Below, piece after piece: positions 35,101 to 43,404 of a stretch of 64,000 nucleotides of DNA. The DNA comes from Streptomyces viridochromogenes DSM 40736 (GTDB lineage: Bacteria > Actinomycetota > Actinomycetes > Streptomycetales > Streptomycetaceae), in assembly GCF_000158955.1 (NCBI RefSeq), contig NZ_GG657757.1, positions 6,773,834-6,837,833 on the forward strand, written 5' to 3'. Made by a program: the position numbers and the translations under genes. Numbering within the stretch: the stretch's first letter is position 1; each line of letters starts with the position of its first letter. The notes below the pieces were generated by a model. It was not told the DNA's origin. It made no database searches and saw only the letters and a program-made list of their open reading frames with translations.

Positions 35101-35316
35101 GTCCGCCGAGAGCTAGGCGACCTCCTGGACGCCTGGTACCGGCAGGCCGAGGCGGCCGAGGCCGAGGGCAAGAGCCTCTACTACCGCAGCCAGGGAAAGG
35201 GGCAGCACAACCTGCTCAAGTCCTTCGAGCAGCGCTACGGCCTGTGGGAGACCCTCAACTCCATGCGCAGCGTCGACCGGGAGTGCCAGATCACCGTGAC
35301 AGGAGCAGGAAAGTGA
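32167..35316 (+). CDS. drmA: DrmA-like DISARM helicase
   Basis: A 1049-residue SF2 helicase. Walker A is LIWFPTGGGKTEAYLLLAAF (about 420-439), a treble-clef zinc element has RCPWCGTR (about 535) and NCTRDECAFH, the DEAH-like box is IIQDELHLLTGPLG (about 629), and motifs V/VI are SVGVDVKRLAYMLMQG and YIQATSRVGR. This layout (FPTGGGKTEA, QDELH, zinc insert) matches DrmA of the DISARM anti-phage system, in which DrmA with DrmB binds and unwinds invading DNA. ATG 32167 follows GAAGGAA. Its stop overlaps the drmB start by GTGA. Head of the drmA-drmB-helicase block behind a sigma factor. Confidence 0.87.
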   Translation: MDPRQELVDYLTRQLVGPAGGDDEVLDAPPDRQYLMGTLYPQQADLQRQLALAADDPEAPGTEQDAPDVDPAPDPVPETNSWLPASLGVSFYTDAEDVEVSCAAARYETRRNEAGRGRRWQRVPLKPETHTVGPDRQEVPVLDGRATIRLTRRSYGEGTLVTVALVNEARHDGSDGKAPSWDDMLFQCRLTVRPADGTVLPYPSVRLASRDPEERELRLQYRHVVTHAVGHGCAVREEHGEQGGVALLACEALPRAEVPAIRAGGPLDAPALTLSHLADPTVGVDQLREELAEFAASYHAWYVGQRSVEVPDWGREAAERILARIREAMTRIEAGVRTLCDPDRPELLAAFRIAQRAMLLQMRHSAPDQAGRRRHRSEPVAVDPPVDSEATWRPFQLAFFLLALDGVAEPGHRDRETTDLIWFPTGGGKTEAYLLLAAFTIALRRIRGEGEGTTVLSRYTLSLLTTQQFQRAATTICALEHLRRTEPGLGLGGGPITIGLWVGDTTTPNDFEKAERAFGEQRQASHPEDIFILDRCPWCGTRILPATWSSVRSDYGVRAEKDDFAFNCTRDECAFHDVLPVAVVDQHLYRNPPTFVLGTVDKFARLAWEPDSGRLFGTGTGNPPPSLIIQDELHLLTGPLGTTVGLYEAAILELCTDRDGRPPKIVAATATIRRSAEQVRALHHQDVQLFPPSGLDARDSFFAVPDTGRPGRLYLGVMALGHTAGRGAVATTAAMLQGVHQLPEEHRDDYWTLVAYHHSLRELGRTVTAAGDDIPAQLRSLDEGAGTRDLRGEQVQQLDSSVARADQPILLDRLEKPRTDPRSVSFLPCTNMLSVGVDVKRLAYMLMQGQPKTTAEYIQATSRVGRHQVPGLVVTYFNATRPRDRSHYETFNDYHRALYRYVEPASVTPWSRPARRRALHAALVVLVRHRLGLAAENQAGLLTRHRDEAARIADALADRAATAERDATGADADSVRADVRRELGDLLDAWYRQAEAAEAEGKSLYYRSQGKGQHNLLKSFEQRYGLWETLNSMRSVDRECQITVTGAGK

Positions 35317-37196
35317 CACGCAAACTCCGGGTCCGCCAGGCGCAGACCGTGCTGCCGTTCGGCGTCGGTGCCGTGCTCGACGTACAGGGCGAGTCCTTCG
35401 TCGCCGCCGGCATCGAGACCTGGCCCCAGCTCAAGACGCCCGTCCCCTCCGAGCGGCTGGCAGCCCGCCTGGGCGTCCTCGGCTTCTACGCCGCCCCCCA
35501 CACCCTCAACGACCGCTACGACCAGCCCGACCGACCAGGCGTCCCCTATGTGCGCTTCCCCGGTTGGCTGTTCTGCGGATCCTGCCGGGCCATGGTCCGC
35601 TTCCTGCGCGAGCAGGAGAAGCCCGGCGAGCCGCCCGTCTGCACGTCCTGCTCCGCCGCACCCCGTCTCACCCCCATGCGGTTCGTCCGCATCTGCGCGG
35701 ACGGACACCTCGACGACGTCGACTGGTGGTACTGGGCCCACTCCAAGCTGGCCCCCGAACTGCGGGCCGCCTGCGCCGAGTCGCAGCAAGCCTGGAAGGC
35801 AGGCCGGCTCAGTTTCCGGGTCGCCGACCGCGCCTCCGGACTCGAGGCGCTCTCGGTGCGCTGCGGAGCGACCCGGGAGGGCGGCACCCCGTGCGGGGCC
35901 GAGCGGGACCTGCTCGACATCCTCGGCCCCCAGGGCGGCCACTGCCCGGGCCGCAACCCCTGGCAGCGCCCGAACGGCAAGGCCTCCTGCGGCCAGCAGG
36001 TCCACATCGTGCAGCGCACCGCCGGCAACGTGTACTACCCGGTGGTCTTCTCGGCCCTCGACATCCCCCCGACCGACGAACCCCCGCGAGCGGAAAAGGA
36101 CTTGGCGGACGCGGTCCGCGGCCACGGCTACTGGACGAACCTGCTCGACGCACTCGGCACGTCCCGGGCCGACTCGTTCCGCGCATTCATCAAGGAGGAC
36201 ACCGACGCCCCCGACAGCGTCATCGACCAGCTCATCGCCGAGGCCACCGGCGCACCCGCCTCCCCGCCCGCCGACCGGCCGGAGCCCGCGAAGCTCGACC
36301 TGAGCCGCGACGAGTGGTACGCCTTCGACGCCGTCGAACTTCCTGAACCCACGGCGGAGTTCGCGGTCCGCCGCGGCGGACTCGGCCTCGCCAGTGAGAC
36401 CGAGGAGCCCTGGGCCGCCCTCGACGCGCACATCGGCGGCGTCGTCCTCGCCGACCGTCTCCGCGAGGTACGGGCCCTGACCGGTTTCCGCCGCCACTCC
36501 CCGCACGGCACCCTCGTCCGCGCCGACACCAGCGGCCGTCTGCGCTGGCTGCCCGCGACCGAGGTCTACGGCGAAGGCATCGTCCTCACCCTCGACGAAC
36601 AGCGCCTCACCGCCTGGGAGAACGACCCGCGCGTCCAGGCACACGTCCACGGCGTCCGTACGGACCTGGACGCGTCGTTCCGCGACGAGCAGCTCGCCGA
36701 GACCGTCGGCAGCGACCTCTCGCCCCGCTTCCTCCTCCTGCACACCCTCGCCCACCTCCTCATCCGCCAGCTCTCCTTCGACTCCGGCTACACCACCGCG
36801 AGCCTGCGCGAGCGCGTGTACGGCCGCCCCGAGTACGGCCAGCGCGGCCTGCTGATCTACACGGCCGCCGGTGACGCGGAGGGCACCCTCGGCGGCCTCG
36901 TCCGGCAGGGCGAGGCACCGCACTTTGCCGAGACGCTCGTCAGGATGCTGGAGGCGGCCGCTTGGTGCTCCGCCGATCCGCTGTGCGCCGAGCACACCGG
37001 CCAGGGCTTCGGCAACCTCAACCGGGCCGCCTGCCACGCCTGCACCCTGCTGCCCGAGACGAGCTGCCAGACCGGCAACACCCTCCTCGACCGCGCCCTG
37101 GTCGTCGGCTCCGCGCGCGTCCCCGGCTACTTCACGGACGTCCTCACCGCTAGCCGCGAGTCCGCCGCCGCCACTGTCCTGGGAGGACCCGCATGA
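35313..37196 (+). CDS. drmB: DrmB-like DISARM protein (DUF1998)
   Basis: A 627-residue protein starting at a GTG within the drmA stop. The N-terminus VRQAQTVLPFGVGAVLDVQG is typical of DrmB. Zinc-finger pairs follow: FCGSCRAMV and CTSCSAAPRL, and a second set near CGATREGGTPC. The C-terminal DUF1998 part has LLIRQLSFDSGYTTASLRER, GLLIYTAAGDAEGTLGGL and the Cys cluster CHACTLLPETSC. DrmB is the obligate partner of DrmA. It overlaps the next gene by ATGA. The usual third core member, the phospholipase D-like DrmC, is not found here. Confidence 0.87.
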   Translation: MTRKLRVRQAQTVLPFGVGAVLDVQGESFVAAGIETWPQLKTPVPSERLAARLGVLGFYAAPHTLNDRYDQPDRPGVPYVRFPGWLFCGSCRAMVRFLREQEKPGEPPVCTSCSAAPRLTPMRFVRICADGHLDDVDWWYWAHSKLAPELRAACAESQQAWKAGRLSFRVADRASGLEALSVRCGATREGGTPCGAERDLLDILGPQGGHCPGRNPWQRPNGKASCGQQVHIVQRTAGNVYYPVVFSALDIPPTDEPPRAEKDLADAVRGHGYWTNLLDALGTSRADSFRAFIKEDTDAPDSVIDQLIAEATGAPASPPADRPEPAKLDLSRDEWYAFDAVELPEPTAEFAVRRGGLGLASETEEPWAALDAHIGGVVLADRLREVRALTGFRRHSPHGTLVRADTSGRLRWLPATEVYGEGIVLTLDEQRLTAWENDPRVQAHVHGVRTDLDASFRDEQLAETVGSDLSPRFLLLHTLAHLLIRQLSFDSGYTTASLRERVYGRPEYGQRGLLIYTAAGDAEGTLGGLVRQGEAPHFAETLVRMLEAAAWCSADPLCAEHTGQGFGNLNRAACHACTLLPETSCQTGNTLLDRALVVGSARVPGYFTDVLTASRESAAATVLGGPA

Positions 37197-38305
37197 CCAC
37201 CGTGAACACCCCCGTCCTCCACCCCGGCCTCACCCCCGCCCAGCGCGACTGCCTGGACGCCCTGCCGCTGACCGGCCACCACGTCGTCAGCGGCCCGCCC
37301 GGCAGCGGCAAGAGCCTGATCGCCGCGCACCGCGCCGTCCACCTCGCCCTCACCGGCCGCCCCACCGTGCTCCTGTCGCGCTCCAACCTCCTTCGTCAGC
37401 TCCTGCGCGACACCCTTCAGGGCCTCACGGTCCCCGGCGCTCCCGTTGAGGCCGCCACCGTGCACGGCTGGGTCCTGCGCCACTTCGGATACGGCGCACC
37501 GCGAACCCAGGACGGCTGGTTCGACTGGACGTCCCTCACCGGCCTGGCCGCCGAGAAGCTCGGCGAGGACGACGCGGCCACGCCCCACCTCGTCGTCGAC
37601 GAGGGCCAGGACCTGCCCCCGGGCTTCTACCGCCTGGCCCGGATCGCCGCCGCCTCCGTCACGGTGTTCGCCGACGAGTGCCAGCGCCTCACGGAGACGA
37701 ACTCCACCCTCACCGAGATCACCACCGCACTCGGGCGCTCCACGAGCCGCGCCGAGGTCGGCGGCAACCACCGCAACACCCGCGAGATCGCCGCCCTGGC
37801 CGAGCGGTTCCGCACCGGTGGCACCCGCCCCGAGCCGCCCTTCCGCAGCGGCCCGCTGCCCGTCGTCCGCCACTACCCAGGCTTCAAGGACCTCGCCGAC
37901 GACATCGCCACGATGGCCACCGAGCAGCCGCGGCATCGCATCGGCGTCATCGTCAACTCGCTGCGCACGGCGTCCGACCTGATGCGACGCCTGGAACGGG
38001 CCGGCCTCGCCCACGAACCTCAGCTCTACAGCTCGGCGGCCCCCTCCGGCCGCTACCGCGACCTCGATCTCGACCGCCCCGGCGTTGTCGTCGTCCACCG
38101 CGCCAGCGCCAAGGGACTCGACTTCGACACCGTCGTCATCGCCGACGCCGAGTCGGACTCCGCCACCGACCCCACGGCGGCGACCCTGCGTATGGCCTAC
38201 TACGTCATGATCACCCGCGCCCGGCAGCGGCTGCTCCTGGGCTGGCAGGGCTCCCGGCTGCCGCGGCACCTGGAAGGGCTGCGCGGGTGGACGCAGATGC
38301 GGTGA
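37193..38305 (+). CDS. Small UvrD-like/DUF2075-type helicase-ATPase
   Basis: A 370-residue SF1-type ATPase with Walker A VVSGPPGSGKSLIAAHRAVH (about 31-50), Walker B HLVVDEGQDLPPGFYRLARI, a motif III-like TVFADECQRLTETN, and a C-terminal UvrD half with VVVHRASAKGLDFDTVVIAD and YYVMITRARQRLLLGW. It is about half the size of UvrD and lacks large 1B/2B insertions. It is the last gene of the overlapping sigma-drmA-drmB-helicase run and takes the place where drmC would be expected, which suggests a functional replacement. Confidence 0.82.
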   Translation: MTTVNTPVLHPGLTPAQRDCLDALPLTGHHVVSGPPGSGKSLIAAHRAVHLALTGRPTVLLSRSNLLRQLLRDTLQGLTVPGAPVEAATVHGWVLRHFGYGAPRTQDGWFDWTSLTGLAAEKLGEDDAATPHLVVDEGQDLPPGFYRLARIAAASVTVFADECQRLTETNSTLTEITTALGRSTSRAEVGGNHRNTREIAALAERFRTGGTRPEPPFRSGPLPVVRHYPGFKDLADDIATMATEQPRHRIGVIVNSLRTASDLMRRLERAGLAHEPQLYSSAAPSGRYRDLDLDRPGVVVVHRASAKGLDFDTVVIADAESDSATDPTAATLRMAYYVMITRARQRLLLGWQGSRLPRHLEGLRGWTQMR

Positions 38306-38414
38306 TCGCATGACGGGTGCCTTGAGCGTGCGATGAAGCCGGCCCCGTTTCGAGATGGTGCGATGTGCGGCGAGTGACTTCCGAACGTCGAGATTCGATA
38401 GGAGAGAAATCCCG

Positions 38415-39119
38415 ATGAGCCAGACCGATGACGCCAAGAACCGACTCCAGCAGGTTCTCGACAAGGCGTTGGTAGCCCAGCAGCCACTGGCGAAGAAACA
38501 CGTCGAGCGCCAGCGGCGGGTCCACCCCGACGACACTCCTCAGCAGTTGATCCGCCGGTTGGACCGCTATTACCTCGCAGGCGTCACTACTTCCGGGGGA
38601 GCGTCCGGCGCGGCGGGGATGGTGCCCGGCGCCGGGATTCCCACGGCTCTGGCCGACGCGGTGGTCTTCACGGAGGCATCGGTGCTGTACACACTGTCGC
38701 TGGCCGAGGTTCACGGCCTGCATCCCGAGGATGTCGAGCGACGCAGGCTCCTGGTCCTGACCGTCCTCCTCGGCGACAAAGCGGTGCGTCTGCTGGACAA
38801 AGCCGTCGGGCGCACCGGCCCCTACTGGGCACGGCGCATCGTCTGTGCGATTCCCATGAGCGCAATCAACCGGGCCAACAAGCTGCTGGGCCCGCGGTTC
38901 ATTACCAAGTACGGGACCAAGCAGGGGGTTCTGGTGCTGAGCAAGCAGGTGCCGCTCGGTGTCGGTGCCGCGCTCGGCGCCGGCGGCAACCATCTCTTCG
39001 GGCGACTGACGATCAGATCCGCACGCGCCATCTTCGGGCAGCCCCCGTCGAGCTGGGTCGGTGATGGCCGTGAGGACGCGGAGCCCGTCGCTCCAGGCTC
39101 GGGGGGTTCGGCCCCGTGA
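38415..39119 (+). CDS. EcsC-like membrane-associated protein
   Basis: A 234-residue protein. The central segment TTSGGASGAAGMVPGAGIPT then ALADAVVFTEASVLYTLSLAEVHGL, followed by RRRLLVLTVLLGDKAV, resembles EcsC-family proteins with short amphipathic or hydrophobic hairpins. A second hydrophobic stretch (VPLGVGAALGAGGNHLFG) occurs near residue 185. ATG 38415 follows GGAGAGA with a seven-base gap. It sits 109 bases after the helicase gene on the same strand and may be an accessory or stand-alone gene. EcsC-like domains have been noted as membrane effectors in conflict systems; here that is only a possibility. Confidence 0.6.
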   Translation: MSQTDDAKNRLQQVLDKALVAQQPLAKKHVERQRRVHPDDTPQQLIRRLDRYYLAGVTTSGGASGAAGMVPGAGIPTALADAVVFTEASVLYTLSLAEVHGLHPEDVERRRLLVLTVLLGDKAVRLLDKAVGRTGPYWARRIVCAIPMSAINRANKLLGPRFITKYGTKQGVLVLSKQVPLGVGAALGAGGNHLFGRLTIRSARAIFGQPPSSWVGDGREDAEPVAPGSGGSAP

Positions 39120-39270
39120 CGTCGGTTTCAGTTGGCCGAAGGACGATGGGCAGGAAGGCTTTGATGAGGTGGCCGGGGCGCTGAGGACGGCGATGGCCGT
39201 AAGCCACCGCGAGGCGAGCCGCACGCACCGATGCGTTGCGATTTCCGCAAGCCGTCGGTACGGTGAGGGA

Positions 39271-40461
39271 ATGGCTGAGACTGTGATCGACCGTGTACGC
39301 AAGGTTATGGGCGCAGCCTCCCTCTCCCAGGCCGCGTTCGCCGAGCGGGTCGGATTGTCGCCGGACAAACTCTCCAAGTCGCTCAGCGGTGTGCGCCGCT
39401 TCAGCTCCCTGGATCTCGCCCGCATCGCGGAAGTCACCGACACGACGGTGGACTACCTACTCAGTGGACGCGAGCCGGTGCGCCCCCGCTCCGCCGCCCG
39501 TCCTGCCGGGACGGTGGCCGAGGGGGCCGGCTGGGCCGAGATCGAGGCGCTCGCCTGCCGCTTCCAGACCGCCTACGAGGTCCTCGAACTACTCGACCGC
39601 CGCCGCTCGATTCCCGACCTGCCCGCACCTCGCCCGGAGCTCGAACGATACGTCGATCAAGGGGAACGCCTCGCGGCCGACCTCACGGAACACCTCGCGC
39701 GGCGAGGGGCGGAATCGCCCGCCGGCATGGACCTTCCAGCCCTTACCCGGCTTCTTGCGGAGCACTGCGGAATCGATGTGGCGCTCGTCGAGTTCCCTTC
39801 TCAGGCAGCCCTGTCCGGCGCGACGTGGCAGTCCGACGCTTTCCGTATCGTTCTGCTCGCGACCACCCAGGAGTGGACCCGGGCTCGCTTCACCCTGGCC
39901 CACGAGGTCGGACACCTCCTCGCGTGCGACGCCCAGGATCTGCGCGCCGACGCGACACCGCAGCCGGGCAGGCAGAAGGACTACACGGAGGTGCGGGCCA
40001 ACGTCTTCGCCGCCCACTTCCTGATGCCCGAAGCCGTAGTACGGGGTGCCTGGGAGCGCACGGTCACTGACCCGCAAGCCCCGACTGACGCCGAACTCAG
40101 CGAACTCGTCGTCGCCTTCAAGGTCTCACCGAGTGCGCTGGCCGCGCGGCTGCATCGGCTCGGTCTCCTCGACACTGCCCGCCGTGACCGGTTCCGCGGC
40201 TTCACGACCGAGATCTGTCACGTCCTCGCGGGGCGACTCGACGACCACTACCGGCACCGGGCTGAATCAGCGGTGGCCCGCCCGCCGCTCGTCCCGATGG
40301 CGGAGCTGCTCGCCGCGTACGAGGCCGGCGAGACGACCCTCCGCCCGCTGGCCGCTTACCTGGGCCGCACCGTCGACGACTTGAGAGCCATAGTCGAACC
40401 CGCGCGCGCCGCGCGCCCCCTGCCGGAGGACGAGAAGGGCGATCCGGTATTCCAGCCATGA
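39271..40461 (+). CDS. XRE-type HTH fused to ImmA/IrrE metallopeptidase
   Basis: A 396-residue protein. The N-terminal HTH (SLSQAAFAERVGLSPDKLSK, 17-36) is followed by a linker and the DUF955/ImmA-IrrE peptidase with HEVGH at residues 211-215 (FTLAHEVGHLLACD) and the downstream glutamate helix EVRANVFAAHFLMP. Proteins of this kind cleave or bind repressors and act as antitoxin-like regulators of mobile elements and toxin pairs. Its stop overlaps the start of the PIN-like gene (ATGA), which strongly suggests a functional pair. ATG 39271 is chosen for GGTGAGGGA just upstream and because the HTH begins there. Confidence 0.88.
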   Translation: MAETVIDRVRKVMGAASLSQAAFAERVGLSPDKLSKSLSGVRRFSSLDLARIAEVTDTTVDYLLSGREPVRPRSAARPAGTVAEGAGWAEIEALACRFQTAYEVLELLDRRRSIPDLPAPRPELERYVDQGERLAADLTEHLARRGAESPAGMDLPALTRLLAEHCGIDVALVEFPSQAALSGATWQSDAFRIVLLATTQEWTRARFTLAHEVGHLLACDAQDLRADATPQPGRQKDYTEVRANVFAAHFLMPEAVVRGAWERTVTDPQAPTDAELSELVVAFKVSPSALAARLHRLGLLDTARRDRFRGFTTEICHVLAGRLDDHYRHRAESAVARPPLVPMAELLAAYEAGETTLRPLAAYLGRTVDDLRAIVEPARAARPLPEDEKGDPVFQP

Positions 40462-41024
40462 CAGGTCCCTTGGATTCGTCCAGCCGCGTCAGCCTCTTCC
40501 CCGACAACACGGTCCTGTGCAACTTCGGCAGCGTGGGACGCCTGGATCTGCTCCGCAAGGTGCTCGACGGCTGCGGCCGCTGGACCGAAGCGGTGGCGGA
40601 GGAAGCCCGCCGCTCCGCCACCTACGTACGCGACCTCGCCCGGCTCCGCGCCGAAGGCTGGCTGGGTGAGCCGATCGAACTGTGCACCGAGGCCGAGATC
40701 GCCCTCGCGGACCGGCTGCGCCGCGCGGTCTTCGGCGGCGCCCAGACCGAGCCCTTACGGCACCTCGGTGAAGCCGAAACCCTCGCCCTCATCCAGACAC
40801 GGCAGGAGTTCGCCGGGGCCGTCTGGATCACGGACGACCGCGACGCGGGCGAGTACGCCATCGCACGCGGCATCCCCGTCAAGAACACCGTCACTCTCAT
40901 GCGCGAGGCCGCCGTGTCCGGGCAGATCCACCACACCGAAGGCCATCGTCTCCTCCTCGCCATGATCGCCGGCGGCCGACACATCCGCGGGGTCCCGGAG
41001 TGTGCCGAGCGGCTGCTGGACTGA
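40458..41024 (+). CDS. PIN-like domain toxin candidate
   Basis: A 188-residue protein with PIN-fold acidic positions: LFPDNTVLCNFG (first Asp), HLGEAETLALI (central Glu) and WITDDRDAGEYA (Asp pair), then a C-terminal alpha/beta region. PIN nucleases cut RNA and are usual toxins. It overlaps the HTH-ImmA/IrrE gene by ATGA, a layout known for ImmA/IrrE-PIN pairs, where the first gene would be the regulator/antitoxin. It converges with the DUF262 gene. Confidence 0.75.
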   Translation: MTGPLDSSSRVSLFPDNTVLCNFGSVGRLDLLRKVLDGCGRWTEAVAEEARRSATYVRDLARLRAEGWLGEPIELCTEAEIALADRLRRAVFGGAQTEPLRHLGEAETLALIQTRQEFAGAVWITDDRDAGEYAIARGIPVKNTVTLMREAAVSGQIHHTEGHRLLLAMIAGGRHIRGVPECAERLLD

Positions 41025-41047
41025 AGGGCGTCCACAGTTCGATGAGT

Positions 41048-43147
41048 TCAGCTCTCTTCGGACAGAGCAGCTCTTAGGTCGGCCAGGGAGACCTGCCCTT
41101 CCGGGGTGTCGGCAAGCCAGAAAGTCCAGCCGTTGGTCCCGGCGCCGGCCGCATTGGCGGCTCCGGACGGTGTGTCGTGGATCTGGCCGTCGAGAACGAT
41201 GCGTCCCTGGTCGTCGATGGCGGCTACGTGGTCGTACTCCTCCCATGAGGGCGTGAGGACGGTGCCCGCATTGATCAGACCGGCGTCCAGCAGCTCGGAC
41301 AGTTTGATCCGGCGGGAGGGGACTCGGCTTGTCGAGCGCTGCTCGGGCACGAGGGCCGGCACGTCGTAGACGGGGTGGTAGGAGGGGCTTTCCAGCTGCC
41401 CGAAAGCATCCCGGACCACCTGCGCCATCAGAGTGCGACGAGTGGTGAGGAAGGTTTCGTAGTCCATTGACGGCCAGTCGTCCGGCAGGGCGTGCAGATA
41501 GCGCTGGCGGGCCATGACATCGGCAGGGATCCTCTTGGCGGCCAGCTGTGCGGGCCAGTACTGCGTCGGCGCCTGGTCGGAAATGGCGATGTTGTCGCTC
41601 CACTCCAGCAGGGCCATGTTGGCGATCTGATTGATGCGCGCGCTGGTGGTGACGCCGAGGGACTTCTGCAGATACTTGCGGGGGAAGAGGTGATGCCGCT
41701 CGACCCCCTTACGCGCGAGGATGGCCGGGTCGAGCCGGGTGCGTACCTTGATGGTGGACAGAAGCACGTCCGCGTCCAGAATGTTCAGAGCCGCGATGTA
41801 GGCGAGCAGGGCGGGCGACTTCGCGGCGGAACTGTTGAGTGTGTTGGGCAGGGTGATGCTCCAGAAGTCCGAGGTGAGGGTTTCTCGGACGACCCGGTCG
41901 AGGGCAGTGGTGAAGCCATGCGCGTCCCGGGGTGTGAGGTTTCGCAGCAGGGCGAGATCCTGCTCCATCTGGGACTCCACCGACCCGGAGTAGCGGCCGG
42001 TGAGCTGTGCCATGAAGAACCAGCGCGCGATGACGGAGCGGAGCTGGTCGATGGGAACGCCGTAGCGGACGCGGCCGATCAGCCAGAGCGCGTAGCTGTA
42101 GAGGAGCGTGTTCTGGCTTGAGATCATCTTCTCGCCGCGGAAGCCCGCGTGCTCCAGGCAGAGGAAGAACTCGTGCCAGTGTTTGAGGTCGAGGACGTGC
42201 TCTTGTGCCTGCTGCAGTTGTGCGAAGCGTTCCTCTCGCCGTGCGGGGGACAGCTTCCCGGTGGTGTCTCGGCCTCGCAGGGCGGCGTACACCTGCTTGA
42301 GCACGGCGGAGTCCAGGCCGACGGCCGCGACCACGCGCAACAGTTGGGGCGGCTTTGGCCTGATGTACCAATTGAAGGGTGATGCGCCGTGGAGAGCGGG
42401 GGTTCGCGAGTGCCGGCAGAAGTCCTCCAGAGCGCGGCGCCCTTCCTCCCAGAAGACGGAGGTGAGCGTGAGAATGAAGTCTGCCTGGTCGAGCTTCACA
42501 CCTTCACTGTTGATGCGGACGAAGATCTCCGCGACCTGCTCTTCGTCGATGTCGGCCGAGAGCACAACACCTTTGAACGGGTAGCTCTCGAGGTCGTGAA
42601 GGCGGTCCAGTGCATCCTGGATCCGGTCTTCCTCGGCCTCGGGAAGGGAACGCTTGTCCCTTAGCCGGGTAAGGAAGTCACGGATGACCTTGCGGCGTCC
42701 TGTGGCGGTGTCCCACAGGACGCTGATGTCCGGGAGGTACTCGGGGTCTTTCTCGATCGCCGCGTCCGTGACGGCGAAGGTGGCGTCGGAAGGCCGAAAG
42801 GCAAGCCGGATGCGCGTCGAACGGTAGTCCTCCCTCAGCACGGGGGTGCCGGTCATGGCGGCGAAGAGTGAGGTGAGGCGCTGCTGACCGTCGACGATGA
42901 GCCGACGAGCCGCCTCCGGCTTGGATCCTTCGCCGATCTGTCGGGCACCGGGTTCGACCCCGGTTTCCCAGAAGAGCAGGTAGCCGACCGGGAACCCCTT
43001 GTACATGGAGTCGAACAGCTCACGCGCCTTGGCCGGTTCCCACACATAGGGCCGTTGCAGGTCGGGCAGGGCGATCTCACCGCGACGGATGTCGGTGATC
43101 AGATCGGCTACCTGGTGGGTGGTGTCTTTGAACAGGACGGTGGCCAT
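41048..43147 (-). CDS. DUF262-HNH (GmrSD-like) protein with C-terminal RAMA domain
   Basis: A 699-residue protein. The DUF262/ParB-like part has IALPDLQRPYVWEPAKAREL and the nucleotide-site motif LIVDGQQRLTSLFA (DGQQR 86-90). The DUF1524 HNH-type nuclease region carries VERHHLFPRKYLQKSL. The last 90 residues (LLDAGLINAGTVL ... GQIHDTPSGAANAAG, GTNGWTFW) match the RAMA domain associated with reading modified or methylated DNA. GmrSD/BrxU-type enzymes cut modified phage DNA, so this is a single-chain type IV restriction candidate with its own reader. The gene has lower GC than its neighbours. Confidence 0.82.
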   Translation of the reverse strand: MATVLFKDTTHQVADLITDIRRGEIALPDLQRPYVWEPAKARELFDSMYKGFPVGYLLFWETGVEPGARQIGEGSKPEAARRLIVDGQQRLTSLFAAMTGTPVLREDYRSTRIRLAFRPSDATFAVTDAAIEKDPEYLPDISVLWDTATGRRKVIRDFLTRLRDKRSLPEAEEDRIQDALDRLHDLESYPFKGVVLSADIDEEQVAEIFVRINSEGVKLDQADFILTLTSVFWEEGRRALEDFCRHSRTPALHGASPFNWYIRPKPPQLLRVVAAVGLDSAVLKQVYAALRGRDTTGKLSPARREERFAQLQQAQEHVLDLKHWHEFFLCLEHAGFRGEKMISSQNTLLYSYALWLIGRVRYGVPIDQLRSVIARWFFMAQLTGRYSGSVESQMEQDLALLRNLTPRDAHGFTTALDRVVRETLTSDFWSITLPNTLNSSAAKSPALLAYIAALNILDADVLLSTIKVRTRLDPAILARKGVERHHLFPRKYLQKSLGVTTSARINQIANMALLEWSDNIAISDQAPTQYWPAQLAAKRIPADVMARQRYLHALPDDWPSMDYETFLTTRRTLMAQVVRDAFGQLESPSYHPVYDVPALVPEQRSTSRVPSRRIKLSELLDAGLINAGTVLTPSWEEYDHVAAIDDQGRIVLDGQIHDTPSGAANAAGAGTNGWTFWLADTPEGQVSLADLRAALSEES

Positions 43148-43404
43148 CGGCCGGGCCTCCTTGGAGCGGCGAGGAAGGGAAACGGAGGACTGCGGGATCA
43201 GTCGGTCATGGTGAGGAACGCTCTGGACGCGTTTCCGGTACTTCCTCGCGAACTGGTTCGGCTAGTTGTATTTCCACTTCCGCCCTGGTGACTCGGTCGC
43301 GCGCCCAGGAGACGATCCACTTCACCGTCGCCCCTGCGAGGTGACGGCCAGGCCGCAGACCACGGACTCCACCTGGCCCCCGGTCGCGAATGACCCTGAC
43401 CCCG

